DNA of 22,233 nucleotides from the NCBI GenBank assembly GCA_026710565.1, contig JAPOQV010000671.1, forward strand, positions 1-22,233, in the 5' to 3' direction. Positions 15,013 to 22,231 of this stretch are shown one piece after another; position 1 is the stretch's first letter, and each line of letters begins with the position of its first letter. The position numbers were made by a program, and so were the translations under genes. The notes beneath the pieces were generated by a model, which had not been told where the DNA came from, did no database searches, and saw only the letters and a program-made list of their open reading frames with translations. This stretch comes from Spirochaetaceae bacterium (GTDB taxonomy: Bacteria; Spirochaetota; Spirochaetia; SZUA-6; Bin103).

Positions 15013-15298
15013 TAGTGTCTCTATGCAGTCCTCAATGATCGACATTTACGAAACGTCCATACGCAAAAACGATGACGGAGTCTTGGCGCTGAGTGTTCGC
15101 TTTCTCCTTACGTTGCCGGGAAGCGACCCGGAGGCCTTGAGTGCCGACTTCACCATAGAAGCGTTCCCGGTCCCTCTCTTCGGACCCGAGCACGCAATGC
15201 AACTTGGAGCCCAAAAGCTCGCTCTGTTGTTCCGTGACCTGGGCGAAGAAACGGCGGCAATCGCAAGCGCGTACGCCGAAGGCAGGATTCCCGAATAA
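14999..15298 (+). CDS. Small conserved-looking hypothetical protein
   Basis: This 99-residue protein begins at ATG 14999, 14 bp before the stop of the coiled-coil membrane protein; an internal ATG (MQSSMIDIYETSIRKN) at 15023 is an alternative start. It has a regular alternation of strands (LALSVRFLLTLPG, ADFTIEAFPVPLFG) and then a helix (AMQLGAQKLALLFRDLGEE), a small alpha/beta pattern without signal or membrane segment. Base composition is lower in GC than the catabolic genes. Function unknown. About 215 bp of GC-rich sequence without a gene follow it. Confidence 0.55.
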   Translation: MNGSDSVSMQSSMIDIYETSIRKNDDGVLALSVRFLLTLPGSDPEALSADFTIEAFPVPLFGPEHAMQLGAQKLALLFRDLGEETAAIASAYAEGRIPE

Positions 15299-15514
15299 CG
15301 ATTCGGTCTGCGATACCGGACCTCCTGCAATCTCGCCGGCCAGGGCCCGCGTGTCTTGCAGCCGCGACTGGCGCGACCTATACACCCCCGTAGGAGGGGA
15401 CGGCTCCGCGTGCGTTACTCGCCCGGCAGGCGGGGGGTAGCTACTCCCTCGGCCGCACAGGGCGCACTAGAAGCGACTGCGGCTACGAGGGGCGCAGGGG
15501 CGTCAAGCGGTATT

Positions 15515-16465
15515 TCACCACGCCAACGCGCCTTCCATCTTTGACACCACGCCCGGCGCAGGGACTTCATAAAGGTCGTCGGTGTCCAAGTCCCTGACAC
15601 AATATTTACCGCGATCGACGCATAGCAGCATCCGTATTGGCGGCTCGTTCGCCAAGGAATCGCGGTCTGCCTCGCGGTCTGCCTGTAAGTGGCGAACTAT
15701 GGTCTTTTCCATGTCGCTCAGGTACGTCAACAGCCTGGTGGCGGCAGTAACGTCGTGGCGGTTATCCCGAGATGCCGACACGCCTCCGCCAGGGGGCATG
15801 TAGACGCTTCCGTCCTTAGCCGCCACGGGTGTCATGTATCCTGCTTTCGTCAAGTTGAACGTATCTTCGTTTGACAAATTAGCAGGGTATAGCGTAACGC
15901 CGGAAAGGCGATGGGCAGATAGAAGGGAAGGCCAGTTTGCGCGAATAATATCAAGTACACGGGGCTCCTCAAATGAGTCGTGATCAATAACTTCAAGGAA
16001 GTAGGCACCTGTTTCAGTGAAATGGCATAGTAGTACGTGGTTGGTTCTGTTTACGAAGCCCTCGTTCTTGCCTTTCTTGCTAACGACCTTGTCGCCGAGG
16101 TGGAGATGATGTACGCCCCAGCCCTTTAGCAGCGTGTCAGAGTCCTTCAAGTCACGGAACGGGGAAGTGCTCAAGTGCCTTGACAGATCGCCGCCATTCG
16201 TGATCAGGAGCTCAAGCGCAGTTAGTGCCTTGTGGTGCTTCGCTGGGCATGTGAAGTCGCGTGCCTTGTGAACCTTTCGGCAACGCGGCGTGACCAAGCG
16301 CCTAGTCACGCCGTAGTAGTAGGTAAGCAATCTAACTGGATCTTTAGCGGCGCCGTTCACAGACTCCCGTTTGTAGCCGAATCGGATCAAGGATCTGCGA
16401 CACATCGCGACAGCATCGCGGATGAGATCGATTTGTATTTCGAGTTCAGGTTGATTGTCGGCCAT
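15515..16465 (-). CDS. Hypothetical protein with WGxHHLHLG motif
   Basis: The protein has 316 residues from ATG 16465, and GC content is visibly lower than in neighbouring catabolic genes. The central block GWGVHHLHLGDKV (115-127), a strand pair VLLCHFTETGAYFLEVIDHD (144-163) and RVLDIIRANWPSL (169-181) form a pattern I associate from memory with uncharacterised accessory-region proteins; I know no assigned activity. The clustered histidines (H119, H120, H122) and D161/H162 could bind metal. The C-terminal quarter (from about residue 230) looks like a separate charged region. It lies downstream of the FlbD-like small gene on the same strand and may share its transcript. Confidence 0.72.
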   Translation of the reverse strand: MADNQPELEIQIDLIRDAVAMCRRSLIRFGYKRESVNGAAKDPVRLLTYYYGVTRRLVTPRCRKVHKARDFTCPAKHHKALTALELLITNGGDLSRHLSTSPFRDLKDSDTLLKGWGVHHLHLGDKVVSKKGKNEGFVNRTNHVLLCHFTETGAYFLEVIDHDSFEEPRVLDIIRANWPSLLSAHRLSGVTLYPANLSNEDTFNLTKAGYMTPVAAKDGSVYMPPGGGVSASRDNRHDVTAATRLLTYLSDMEKTIVRHLQADREADRDSLANEPPIRMLLCVDRGKYCVRDLDTDDLYEVPAPGVVSKMEGALAW

Positions 16466-16560
16466 AGGGCTGTCGGCGGTCCTTATCTCTCATTCACGAG
16501 AGCCGCTATCCTGTCCAAGTCTTCGAGGACGCTGATCTGCACCGGCTGGACGGTGGCTTG

Positions 16561-16710
16561 TCAGTACTGTCCCCTGCGAGGAGCCGCGTCGTACTGAGCG
16601 GGCACCGCCAGCGTCAGGACCGAGACGCCCCTGCTAGCCTCGATGCTGACGATGTGATCCGGGTTGATGAGCAGCTTGCGCTCTTTCTCGGTCGTAAGCG
16701 GTATGAGCAT
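16561..16710 (-). CDS. FlbD-like small protein, interrupted by in-frame TGA
   Basis: This 49-codon gene starts at ATG 16710, with GGAGGG six bases upstream. MLIPLTTEKERKLLINPDHI followed by VSIEASRGVSVLTL matches the FlbD-like pattern (L..NG..F.INPD.I..IE...T.I.L..G). In that family a final strand and helix (x-V-x-E-S-x-x-E-V-x-x-x-I) follow. Here, after the TGA at 16563-16561, the same frame continues with VQISVLEDLDRIAALVNER to a TAA at 16485-16483, which supplies just that ending. The gene may thus be a full-length 75-codon frame with a premature or recoded stop. The annotated 49-aa product would be truncated. Confidence 0.55.
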   Translation of the reverse strand: MLIPLTTEKERKLLINPDHIVSIEASRGVSVLTLAVPAQYDAAPRRGQY

Positions 16711-16839
16711 GTGAATCCCTCCTTCGCGGGGGCAATGTCCATACGGCTCATGTGTCTGTCAAACGATATTCGGCAAGCCGAGGGGGCGCATTTGCACCGG
16801 TAAGGGTGAGTGCACTAAGGTAGACGGCGAGGGATTCAC
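16711..16839 (-). promoter_or_regulatory. Leader with sequence complementary to the FlbD-like gene's ribosome site
   Basis: On the minus strand GTGAATCCCTC (16839-16829) is the exact reverse complement of GAGGGATTCAC (16721-16711), which holds the Shine-Dalgarno and abuts the ATG. A transcript starting upstream could fold to hide the ribosome site. A TTGACA at 16762-16757 could be a -35 box for a shorter transcript lacking the upstream arm, though its -10 is weak. A small CGGCTTGCCG hairpin lies between. Confidence 0.45.
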
Positions 16840-16841
16840 AG

Positions 16842-16880
16842 AAAACGAGCCCGCCAGCCGGTAGGAACGGCTGCGGGCTC
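16842..16880 (-). terminator. Intrinsic terminator on the minus strand
   Basis: Minus-strand GAGCCCGCAGCCG pairs with CGGCTGGCGGGCTC (13 bp, one bulged base) around a TTCCTAC loop and is followed by GTTTTC. It would end transcripts coming from the sialidase/GH51 genes. It sits directly upstream of the leader that can pair with the ribosome site of the next gene. Confidence 0.72.
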
Positions 16881-16911
16881 ATGGGAGGGCAGAGCAGATG
16901 CCCAACGCCAA

Positions 16912-16955
16912 CACTGTACGGAATCCCTGCTGCCACTGTACGGAATCCCTGCTGC
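16912..16955. repeat. Perfect 22-bp tandem duplication
   Basis: The unit beginning CACTGTACGGAATCCCTG (22 bp, ending CTGC) occurs twice without spacer at 16912-16933 and 16934-16955. It lies in noncoding DNA between the terminator and the GH51 fragment, near the presumed insertion or deletion junction. Confidence 0.9.
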
Positions 16956-17020
16956 GCCGGCAACCCTCGTGAAGAAGCTCTGCGAGCTCTCTACCTAGCT
17001 GGTGCTCACTTCGTGCTGCT

Positions 17021-17230
17021 CTACGAGAAGCGGCCGATCTTCGTCCCGATCTCGCGCAGACGCGCGAGCACGTCGCTGCGGAATCCGCGCCAGTTGGGGA
17101 TCTGAGAATCCTCGCCTACCCAGAGGCCGTCGTAGATGGTCCGCCCCGAGTTCTCGAACGTCACCCCGTAGACGTGCGGATGGATGCGCCCGCTCGGCCG
17201 CGCGGCGTCGACGCGTATCAGGCTGTCCAT
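17021..17230 (-). pseudogene. GH51 alpha-L-arabinofuranosidase, N-terminal fragment
   Basis: The 69-residue frame from ATG 17230 contains GRIHPHVYGVTFENSGRTIY and 'DGLWVGEDSQIPNWRGFRSDVLARLREIG', the characteristic start of GH51 arabinofuranosidases, which remove arabinose side chains from plant-type polysaccharides. The enzyme is usually about 500 residues. Here similarity ends near 17040 with TKIGRFS and a stop, before the R-W-P-G-G block and all catalytic residues. The fragment overlaps the end of the sialidase-like gene by 13 bp, as in an operon. No remainder is seen downstream. Confidence 0.75.
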
Positions 17231-18366
17231 GATCCGTCTGCCGGAGGAGGCTCCGGCTGCGAGAACCAGCTTACCGGATAGATCTTCAGCCGCACCTGGC
17301 CGTTCATGGTGCCGAGGCCGGACCGCATGGTCGCGTAGTAGGTCACCAGCGCCTCGTCGCCCACGAACGTCACCGAGGGATAGGCGTTGCCGTAGCCGTG
17401 CCGGTCCTCGATCGTGCGGCGGTTCTCCCAGCTCTCCCCGTCGTCCCCGGAGATCACGCTGCGCAGCGGATTGCGCGGCTTGTGCGCCCACTCCCTGCGT
17501 GGATTGCTCAGGTCATACGGGGCTGTGTCGTTCCAGATCAGCAGCAGGTCGCCGCCCGGCATGCGCTTCATGCAGGTCGCGACCGCCGGCGAGTCGAGCT
17601 CGGTCGGCTCGGTCTCGCTCCACGTCTCGCCCGCATCGGTCGACCAGCCGCGGTACAGCTTGCCCACCGTGGTCCGCAATATCGCCAACAGCGAACCGTC
17701 GCGCCGTTCGATCACCGCCGGCTCCTCGGCGCCGCGCGCCGGCGCATCCAGCTTGGTGCGGCTCTCCTGCCACGTCTCTCCCTCGTCATCGGAGTACATA
17801 CAGAACGCCCGGAAGTGATCGCCGCGCCCGAATACCGGGCTCGAGAAGCACGGCAGGATGATGCGCCCCGAGCTGTGCCGGAGGATGTGGTCGGCGTTGG
17901 TGAAATACCAGCCGGAGCCGGTCGTGATGTCGCGCGGCGGGCCGAACGTCTCGCACTCGTCGTCGGATACGCGCAGGAACACGCGCAGCCGCTGCGCCGC
18001 GCGGTCGCGTTCGGTATAGGTGAACAGGATCCGGCCGCTCGCCAGCCGCACCAGGTTGGGATGCTTCACGTTGTCCACTCCGTGGTTTTCCTGCAGGGTC
18101 ATCATGTCGCTCCAGGTGCGCCCCCGGTCGGCGGAGACGCGCGCCGAGATCTGGCACGGCGCCTCGTCCTGCACGGTGGCACCCTCCTCGAACACCGTCT
18201 GGCCGATCACACTCGGCCGCCGCACGTAGTAGGCGCACCAGACGAACAGCAGCCGGTCGCCCGACAGCGGAAAGATGAGCTGATGGTCGTTGCGCGGGTG
18301 CGCATGGCTCCACGGGGCCGCCGCGACGGAGTAGATCTCGTTCTGGTACGCGGAACGGTCGAGCAT
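17218..18366 (-). CDS. Sialidase-like BNR/Asp-box propeller protein, copy 1
   Basis: The protein has 382 residues from ATG 18366. Five Asp boxes mark a six-bladed beta propeller: SADRGRTW (78-85), SDDECETF (134-141), SDDEGETW (192-199), STDAGETW (242-249) and SGDDGESW (306-313). EEPAVIE (214-220) could hold the acidic residue used by sialidases. There is no signal peptide, so it probably acts inside the cell on imported oligosaccharides. Many proteins with this pattern act on sugars other than sialic acid, so substrate stays open. It is a paralog of the partial gene at the right edge and is followed by the GH51 fragment. Confidence 0.85.
   Translation of the reverse strand: MLDRSAYQNEIYSVAAAPWSHAHPRNDHQLIFPLSGDRLLFVWCAYYVRRPSVIGQTVFEEGATVQDEAPCQISARVSADRGRTWSDMMTLQENHGVDNVKHPNLVRLASGRILFTYTERDRAAQRLRVFLRVSDDECETFGPPRDITTGSGWYFTNADHILRHSSGRIILPCFSSPVFGRGDHFRAFCMYSDDEGETWQESRTKLDAPARGAEEPAVIERRDGSLLAILRTTVGKLYRGWSTDAGETWSETEPTELDSPAVATCMKRMPGGDLLLIWNDTAPYDLSNPRREWAHKPRNPLRSVISGDDGESWENRRTIEDRHGYGNAYPSVTFVGDEALVTYYATMRSGLGTMNGQVRLKIYPVSWFSQPEPPPADGSWTA
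17525..17577. repeat. 53-bp block identical to 22056-22108
   Basis: This block lies inside the first sialidase-like gene and recurs exactly in the second, in direct orientation, about 4.5 kb away. Flanking sequence is also highly similar. Recombination between the copies would remove the epimerase, toroid and ATPase genes and fuse the two propellers. Confidence 0.9.
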
Positions 18367-18444
18367 GTGGCTGCCTCCGGGTTGTCGGTCATCGCATGGT
18401 AACCGGAGCTTGCCCGCGGCGCCACATACGCGTAGCGTTGTGCC

Positions 18445-19602
18445 GTGGCCGAGCGCGCTGACTACCGCCGCTGGAACATCTCCCGCCTGTCGATGACCGC
18501 ATGGCGCAACTTCAGCCAGGAAACCTCGCTGGCGCTCCGCGGGCGCGCGTTCTTCGTTGGGCCAAACGCGTCCGGGAAGTCCAACATCCTGGATGCTCTG
18601 CGTTTCATGCGAGACGTCGCTGCGATGGGTCTCGACGACGCCGTGTCCCTGCGCGGCGGCATGCGAGAGGTGCGGTCGCTGCACGCCAGGCAGTTTCGGG
18701 GCGTTCGCATCGCCATCGACGCGGGGCCGCGCGATCAGAGTTCGCGGTGGTCGTACGAACTTCACTTCCGGAACCATCCACAGAGCCATCGTCCGGTCGT
18801 GGAGCGGGAGCGTATTCGCCTGAATGACGCCCCTATACTCGAACGACCCGACGAGAAAGACGAGTCCGATCCGGAGCGACTCACGCAGACTCATTTGGAA
18901 CAGGTCAGCGAGAACCAGAGATTCCGTCCGCTCGCGGCGTTCTTCGGATCCATCCGGTACCTGCATCTGGTTCCGCAGATCGTCCGCGAACGCAGGCGTA
19001 GCGGTGATTACCGGGACGACCCGTACGGATCCGACCTGCTGGAGCACATAGCGGACACGAATCGACGCACTCGAGAGGCGCGACTAAGCAAGATCCAGGC
19101 GGCCCTGCGCGCTGCCGTGCCTCACTTCGAACGATTCGATCTGGAGAGAGACACCAGAGGCGACTGGCATCTGAACGCGACCTACAACCACTGGCGCGCG
19201 CATGATGCTCGCCAGAGCGAAGCCGCTCTTTCCGACGGTACGCTCCGCCTGCTGGGGCTGTTCTGGGCTCTTTCCGAAGGAGGTGGCCCCCTGCTCCTCG
19301 AAGAGCCCGAACTGAGCCTCCACGACTATCTCGTCTCGCGGTTGGCGGGCATCATGGCGCGCATGCATCGCAAGTCCGGCCGGCAGGTGCTGATGACTAC
19401 CCATTCGGCCGCCCTGCTCGACGACGAGGGAATCGACCTGCAGGAGGTATTCCTGCTCAACCCCGGGGACGAAGGAACCACCGTGCAGAGGGCCGCCGAT
19501 ATCGAGGAAGTCCGCCGGTTGGTCGAACAGAACCTCACTCCGGGTGAAGCGATCATGCCTCGCGCCGCTCCGAAGATGGCCGACCAACTCGCCTTCGACT
19601 AG
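18445..19602 (+). CDS. Stand-alone AAA_21-type ATPase
   Basis: The protein has 385 residues from GTG 18445. NISRLSMTAWRNFSQETSLA gives the usual first strand, then Walker A GPNASGKSN (39-47), an ABC-like signature LSDGTLRLL (262-270), Walker B LLLEEPELSLH (283-293) and a switch histidine in TTHSAALL (H320). This is the class found in RloC/OLD-like and defence-associated ATPases. No nuclease or DUF4276-type partner follows: the next gene, 27 bp on, is convergent and metabolic. It interrupts an otherwise minus-strand catabolic cluster and was probably inserted. A role as an orphan effector or regulator is possible. Confidence 0.85.
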   Translation: MAERADYRRWNISRLSMTAWRNFSQETSLALRGRAFFVGPNASGKSNILDALRFMRDVAAMGLDDAVSLRGGMREVRSLHARQFRGVRIAIDAGPRDQSSRWSYELHFRNHPQSHRPVVERERIRLNDAPILERPDEKDESDPERLTQTHLEQVSENQRFRPLAAFFGSIRYLHLVPQIVRERRRSGDYRDDPYGSDLLEHIADTNRRTREARLSKIQAALRAAVPHFERFDLERDTRGDWHLNATYNHWRAHDARQSEAALSDGTLRLLGLFWALSEGGGPLLLEEPELSLHDYLVSRLAGIMARMHRKSGRQVLMTTHSAALLDDEGIDLQEVFLLNPGDEGTTVQRAADIEEVRRLVEQNLTPGEAIMPRAAPKMADQLAFD

Positions 19603-19629
19603 TCGATCGACAGCCGCTCGCACGGTTCC

Positions 19630-20757
19630 TCAGCATTTCGATGGCCGCCATTTCCCAGTCGGCCGTGAGGACAGCGCCGCGATCAGGGTGTCGAGGTGCA
19701 TGACGTATTCGAGGGTGAGCCAGATGCGGTCGGGTTCGATACGCTCCACCCAGGGGTGCCAGTACCCCTGCTCTTCCTGAGTCGCCACGTACCAGTCTCC
19801 CATCCGCATCGCCCAGCGGCGGTAGCGTTCCTCGCCGGTCACCTGGTACAGCAGCGCGCTGCCCCAACTCGACTTGCAGACCGAGGGGTACTTGAACTGG
19901 GCGTCGGTGGCGGCCATCGAGAAGGCCTGGTACCGCCGCGCCAGGTCGAGGTACGCCGGGTCGGGATCGGCCAGGTAGAGACGGCAAAGAAAGCCCGCGC
20001 CGATACCGCCGACCGTCCAGCGCTGCATCCGGTCGGCGGCGTTCTCGACGACCATGTCCGGCTTGAAGTCGGGGTCCGACGGGACGATGGGCCGCTGGCG
20101 GGAGCGCGACCAGAACGAGTAGAACCGGCTGGGGAGCCCATCTGCGGCATCCAGCGTCTGGGCATCCCAGATCGTGCGCAGGAAGCCGGCGACCCGCCGC
20201 GCCGCGTCCGGCCGGCCCACCGCCAGGGCCGCGAAGCCGGGCCCGCACGCATACGGGATGTCCATGTCGTCCGACATCGATCCGTCGGGCAGGCGGTCGT
20301 TCGAGAAGGCGCCGCTTGCCGGATCCTGCCAGCGCAGCAGTTCCTCGGTGAGACCGTACGAGAGGTCGTACTCGCCGATCTGGTGAGCTCCCAGGATGAA
20401 GGTGGCGTCCCGGTAGGCCCAGTCGGTCCGGACGACGCGCAGCGGCCCGTCGAGCCGCCCGTCGGCCGTGAGCAGGTTGCGCCGAACGAAGCCGCAGACC
20501 GCGTGCGCAGCCTCCACTGCGCCGACCAGGCCGAACGTCCACGGCGCCCGGTAGTATTCGAACCCCGCCGCCGGATCTCCGAGCGCGCCGTCGGGACGCA
20601 TGCGTGCGAGCAGCCAGTCGGTCCCGCGCCGCCGCGCCGCGAGGAGCCGCCGCATCCGCTCGGTGTCGTCCGCGGTGCCCAGGCTCTGCGCTCGGGTCAG
20701 TGCCGCCAGGCATGCGTCGGACGTCCACCAGTTCTCGGGCTCCGACGGTGTGCTCAT
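19630..20757 (-). CDS. Alpha/alpha-toroid protein, likely carbohydrate-active
   Basis: This 375-residue protein begins at ATG 20757, two bases after the epimerase stop (TGATCATG). Helix pairs recur with W/Y/G-rich joints: 'GTDWLLARMRPDGALGDP', 'FLRTIWDAQTL' and 'RRYQAFSMAATDAQFKYP', ending with WGSALLYQVTGEERYRRWAM and GDWYVATQEEQGYWHPW. This is the pattern of six-hairpin glycosidase or terpenoid-cyclase toroids. No signal peptide is seen. I cannot assign a family. Its place between a sialidase-like gene and an epimerase suggests a lyase or hydrolase on an oligosaccharide. Confidence 0.75.
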   Translation of the reverse strand: MSTPSEPENWWTSDACLAALTRAQSLGTADDTERMRRLLAARRRGTDWLLARMRPDGALGDPAAGFEYYRAPWTFGLVGAVEAAHAVCGFVRRNLLTADGRLDGPLRVVRTDWAYRDATFILGAHQIGEYDLSYGLTEELLRWQDPASGAFSNDRLPDGSMSDDMDIPYACGPGFAALAVGRPDAARRVAGFLRTIWDAQTLDAADGLPSRFYSFWSRSRQRPIVPSDPDFKPDMVVENAADRMQRWTVGGIGAGFLCRLYLADPDPAYLDLARRYQAFSMAATDAQFKYPSVCKSSWGSALLYQVTGEERYRRWAMRMGDWYVATQEEQGYWHPWVERIEPDRIWLTLEYVMHLDTLIAALSSRPTGKWRPSKC

Positions 20758-20759
20758 GA

Positions 20760-21767
20760 TCAGGCTCCTTCGCCCTCCAGGGCTTCGTCCACCATGTCGA
20801 ACACGGTCCGGGTGGGACGGTAGCCGAATACACGGCCCGCCCGCTCGCTCGATACCACCCAGCTCGGCCGTGCGCGGGGCGTGCGCACCGTCACGACGGG
20901 AACTTCCAGCCGCTCTCCGATGTAGGCGAGCAGATCCGCCTCGTCATGCGAGCCCGCCGGCCCGACGTTGAACGCCGTGCCGACCGCGTCGCCGCTTGCG
21001 AGCGCCAGCACGATCCCCGCCGCGGCGTCGCGCGCGTCGTTCAGGCTCATCCGGGCTGTCCGGCCGTCCCCATCGGCCGTGACGAACAGCCGCGGCCTGC
21101 CGTCGTCGTGCGCGCGAAGAGCCGCCAGCAGATCCGGGTCAGCCACGCCCGACCGGGAGGCGTCCATGGCGCGGAGCGCCGATGCCACGAACATCCGCGC
21201 TCCGAACACGCTGCCCTCGTCGACGAGCTCCGCGGCGTCGGCGGTCGCGCTCGGTCGCACGATCGTGACCGGCAGACCATGCGCTCTCCAGAACGACAGG
21301 ATGAGCTCCTCCGCAGCCAGCTTGGAAGCCCCGTAGACCGACCCCGGCCGCCGCGGATGTTCCTCGTCCACGGGCAGATATTCCGCCGGCGCAGCACCAC
21401 CGCACCAGTAGACGGCATCCGAGCTGATGTATACGAAGCGTTCGACCCGGTCGCTGCCATCCCTGATCGCGGACAGCAGCCGGTACGGCCCCGCAACGTT
21501 GACGTCGAAGTACTCGTCGTCGACGTGGTTGCGGGTCGTGAGCGCGGCGGCGAGGTGGATGACCGCATCGGCTCCGTCGACCGCCTCGCGCAGCGACGCC
21601 TCGTCCGCCAGCGAACCTTCGATGAAGTCCACACCCGCCCGCTCGATCAGGGGCCGACGTGGGTCATCGCGCACGACGAGCGCCCGCACCGAACGGCCAT
21701 CGGCCAGCAGCCGTTCGGTGACGTGGCGCCCGATACGCCCGCTTGCACCGGTGACGAGAACGCTCAC
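20760..21767 (-). CDS. NAD-dependent epimerase/dehydratase (extended SDR)
   Basis: The protein has 335 residues from GTG 21767, which overlaps the upstream sialidase-like stop as GTGA. VLVTGASGRIGRHV (3-16) is the Rossmann glycine motif. 'ADAVIHLAAALTT' and YISSDAVY (113-120) provide the catalytic serine region, and YGASK (Y145, K149) the catalytic pair. The C-terminal half has the usual substrate-binding pattern. It could epimerise or oxidise a sugar or sugar nucleotide released by its neighbours. Translational coupling on both sides makes a sialidase-epimerase-toroid operon likely. Confidence 0.88.
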   Translation of the reverse strand: MSVLVTGASGRIGRHVTERLLADGRSVRALVVRDDPRRPLIERAGVDFIEGSLADEASLREAVDGADAVIHLAAALTTRNHVDDEYFDVNVAGPYRLLSAIRDGSDRVERFVYISSDAVYWCGGAAPAEYLPVDEEHPRRPGSVYGASKLAAEELILSFWRAHGLPVTIVRPSATADAAELVDEGSVFGARMFVASALRAMDASRSGVADPDLLAALRAHDDGRPRLFVTADGDGRTARMSLNDARDAAAGIVLALASGDAVGTAFNVGPAGSHDEADLLAYIGERLEVPVVTVRTPRARPSWVVSSERAGRVFGYRPTRTVFDMVDEALEGEGA

Positions 21768-22231
21768 CGTCCGGGGTGGGGCTCCGGCTGGGAGAACCAG
21801 GCGAGCGGATAGATCTTCAGCCGCACCTCGCCCAGCATGCCTCCCACGCCCGACCTCACCGTCGTGTAGTAGCCGACCACCGCTTCGTCCCCGACGAACG
21901 TGACCGACGGATAGGCGTTGTCGTAGCCGAACCGGTCCTCGATGGTGCGCCGGTTGCTCCAGGTCTCGCCGTCGTCCTCGGAGACCGCGCTGCGCAGCGG
22001 GTTGCGCGGTTGATGCGTCAACCCCGAGCCGGGTATCGACGCCGCGTACGGCGGCGTGTCGTTCCAGATCAGCAGCAGGTCGCCGCCCGGCATGCGCTTC
22101 ATGCAGGTGGCCACCGACGGTGAGTCGAGTTCGGTCGCCTCGGGCGTGCTCCAGGTCTCGCCGCCATCGGTGGAGCAGCCGCGGTACAGCTTGCCGAGCG
22201 AGGTGCGCAGCAGAGCCAGCAGCGAGCCGTC
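21764..22231 (-). CDS. Sialidase-like BNR/Asp-box protein, copy 2 (5' end beyond window)
   Basis: The C-terminal 155 or so residues are present and the start lies off the right edge. It aligns without gaps to copy 1 over most of its length: STDGGETW and SEDDGETW Asp boxes, the shared KRMPGGDLLLIWNDTPPY-type block, and the ending LKIYPLAWFSQPEP. The stop overlaps the epimerase GTG. The two copies probably arose by duplication. Copy 1 is followed by GH51 remains and copy 2 by an epimerase, so they may serve related substrates. Confidence 0.85.
   Translation of the reverse strand, partial: DGSLLALLRTSLGKLYRGCSTDGGETWSTPEATELDSPSVATCMKRMPGGDLLLIWNDTPPYAASIPGSGLTHQPRNPLRSAVSEDDGETWSNRRTIEDRFGYDNAYPSVTFVGDEAVVGYYTTVRSGVGGMLGEVRLKIYPLAWFSQPEPHPGR

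Noticed and set aside
16558..16803. An 81-codon plus-strand frame opposite the FlbD-like gene
   Set aside because: It is antisense to a better supported minus-strand gene with a strong ribosome site, and its product resembles no family.
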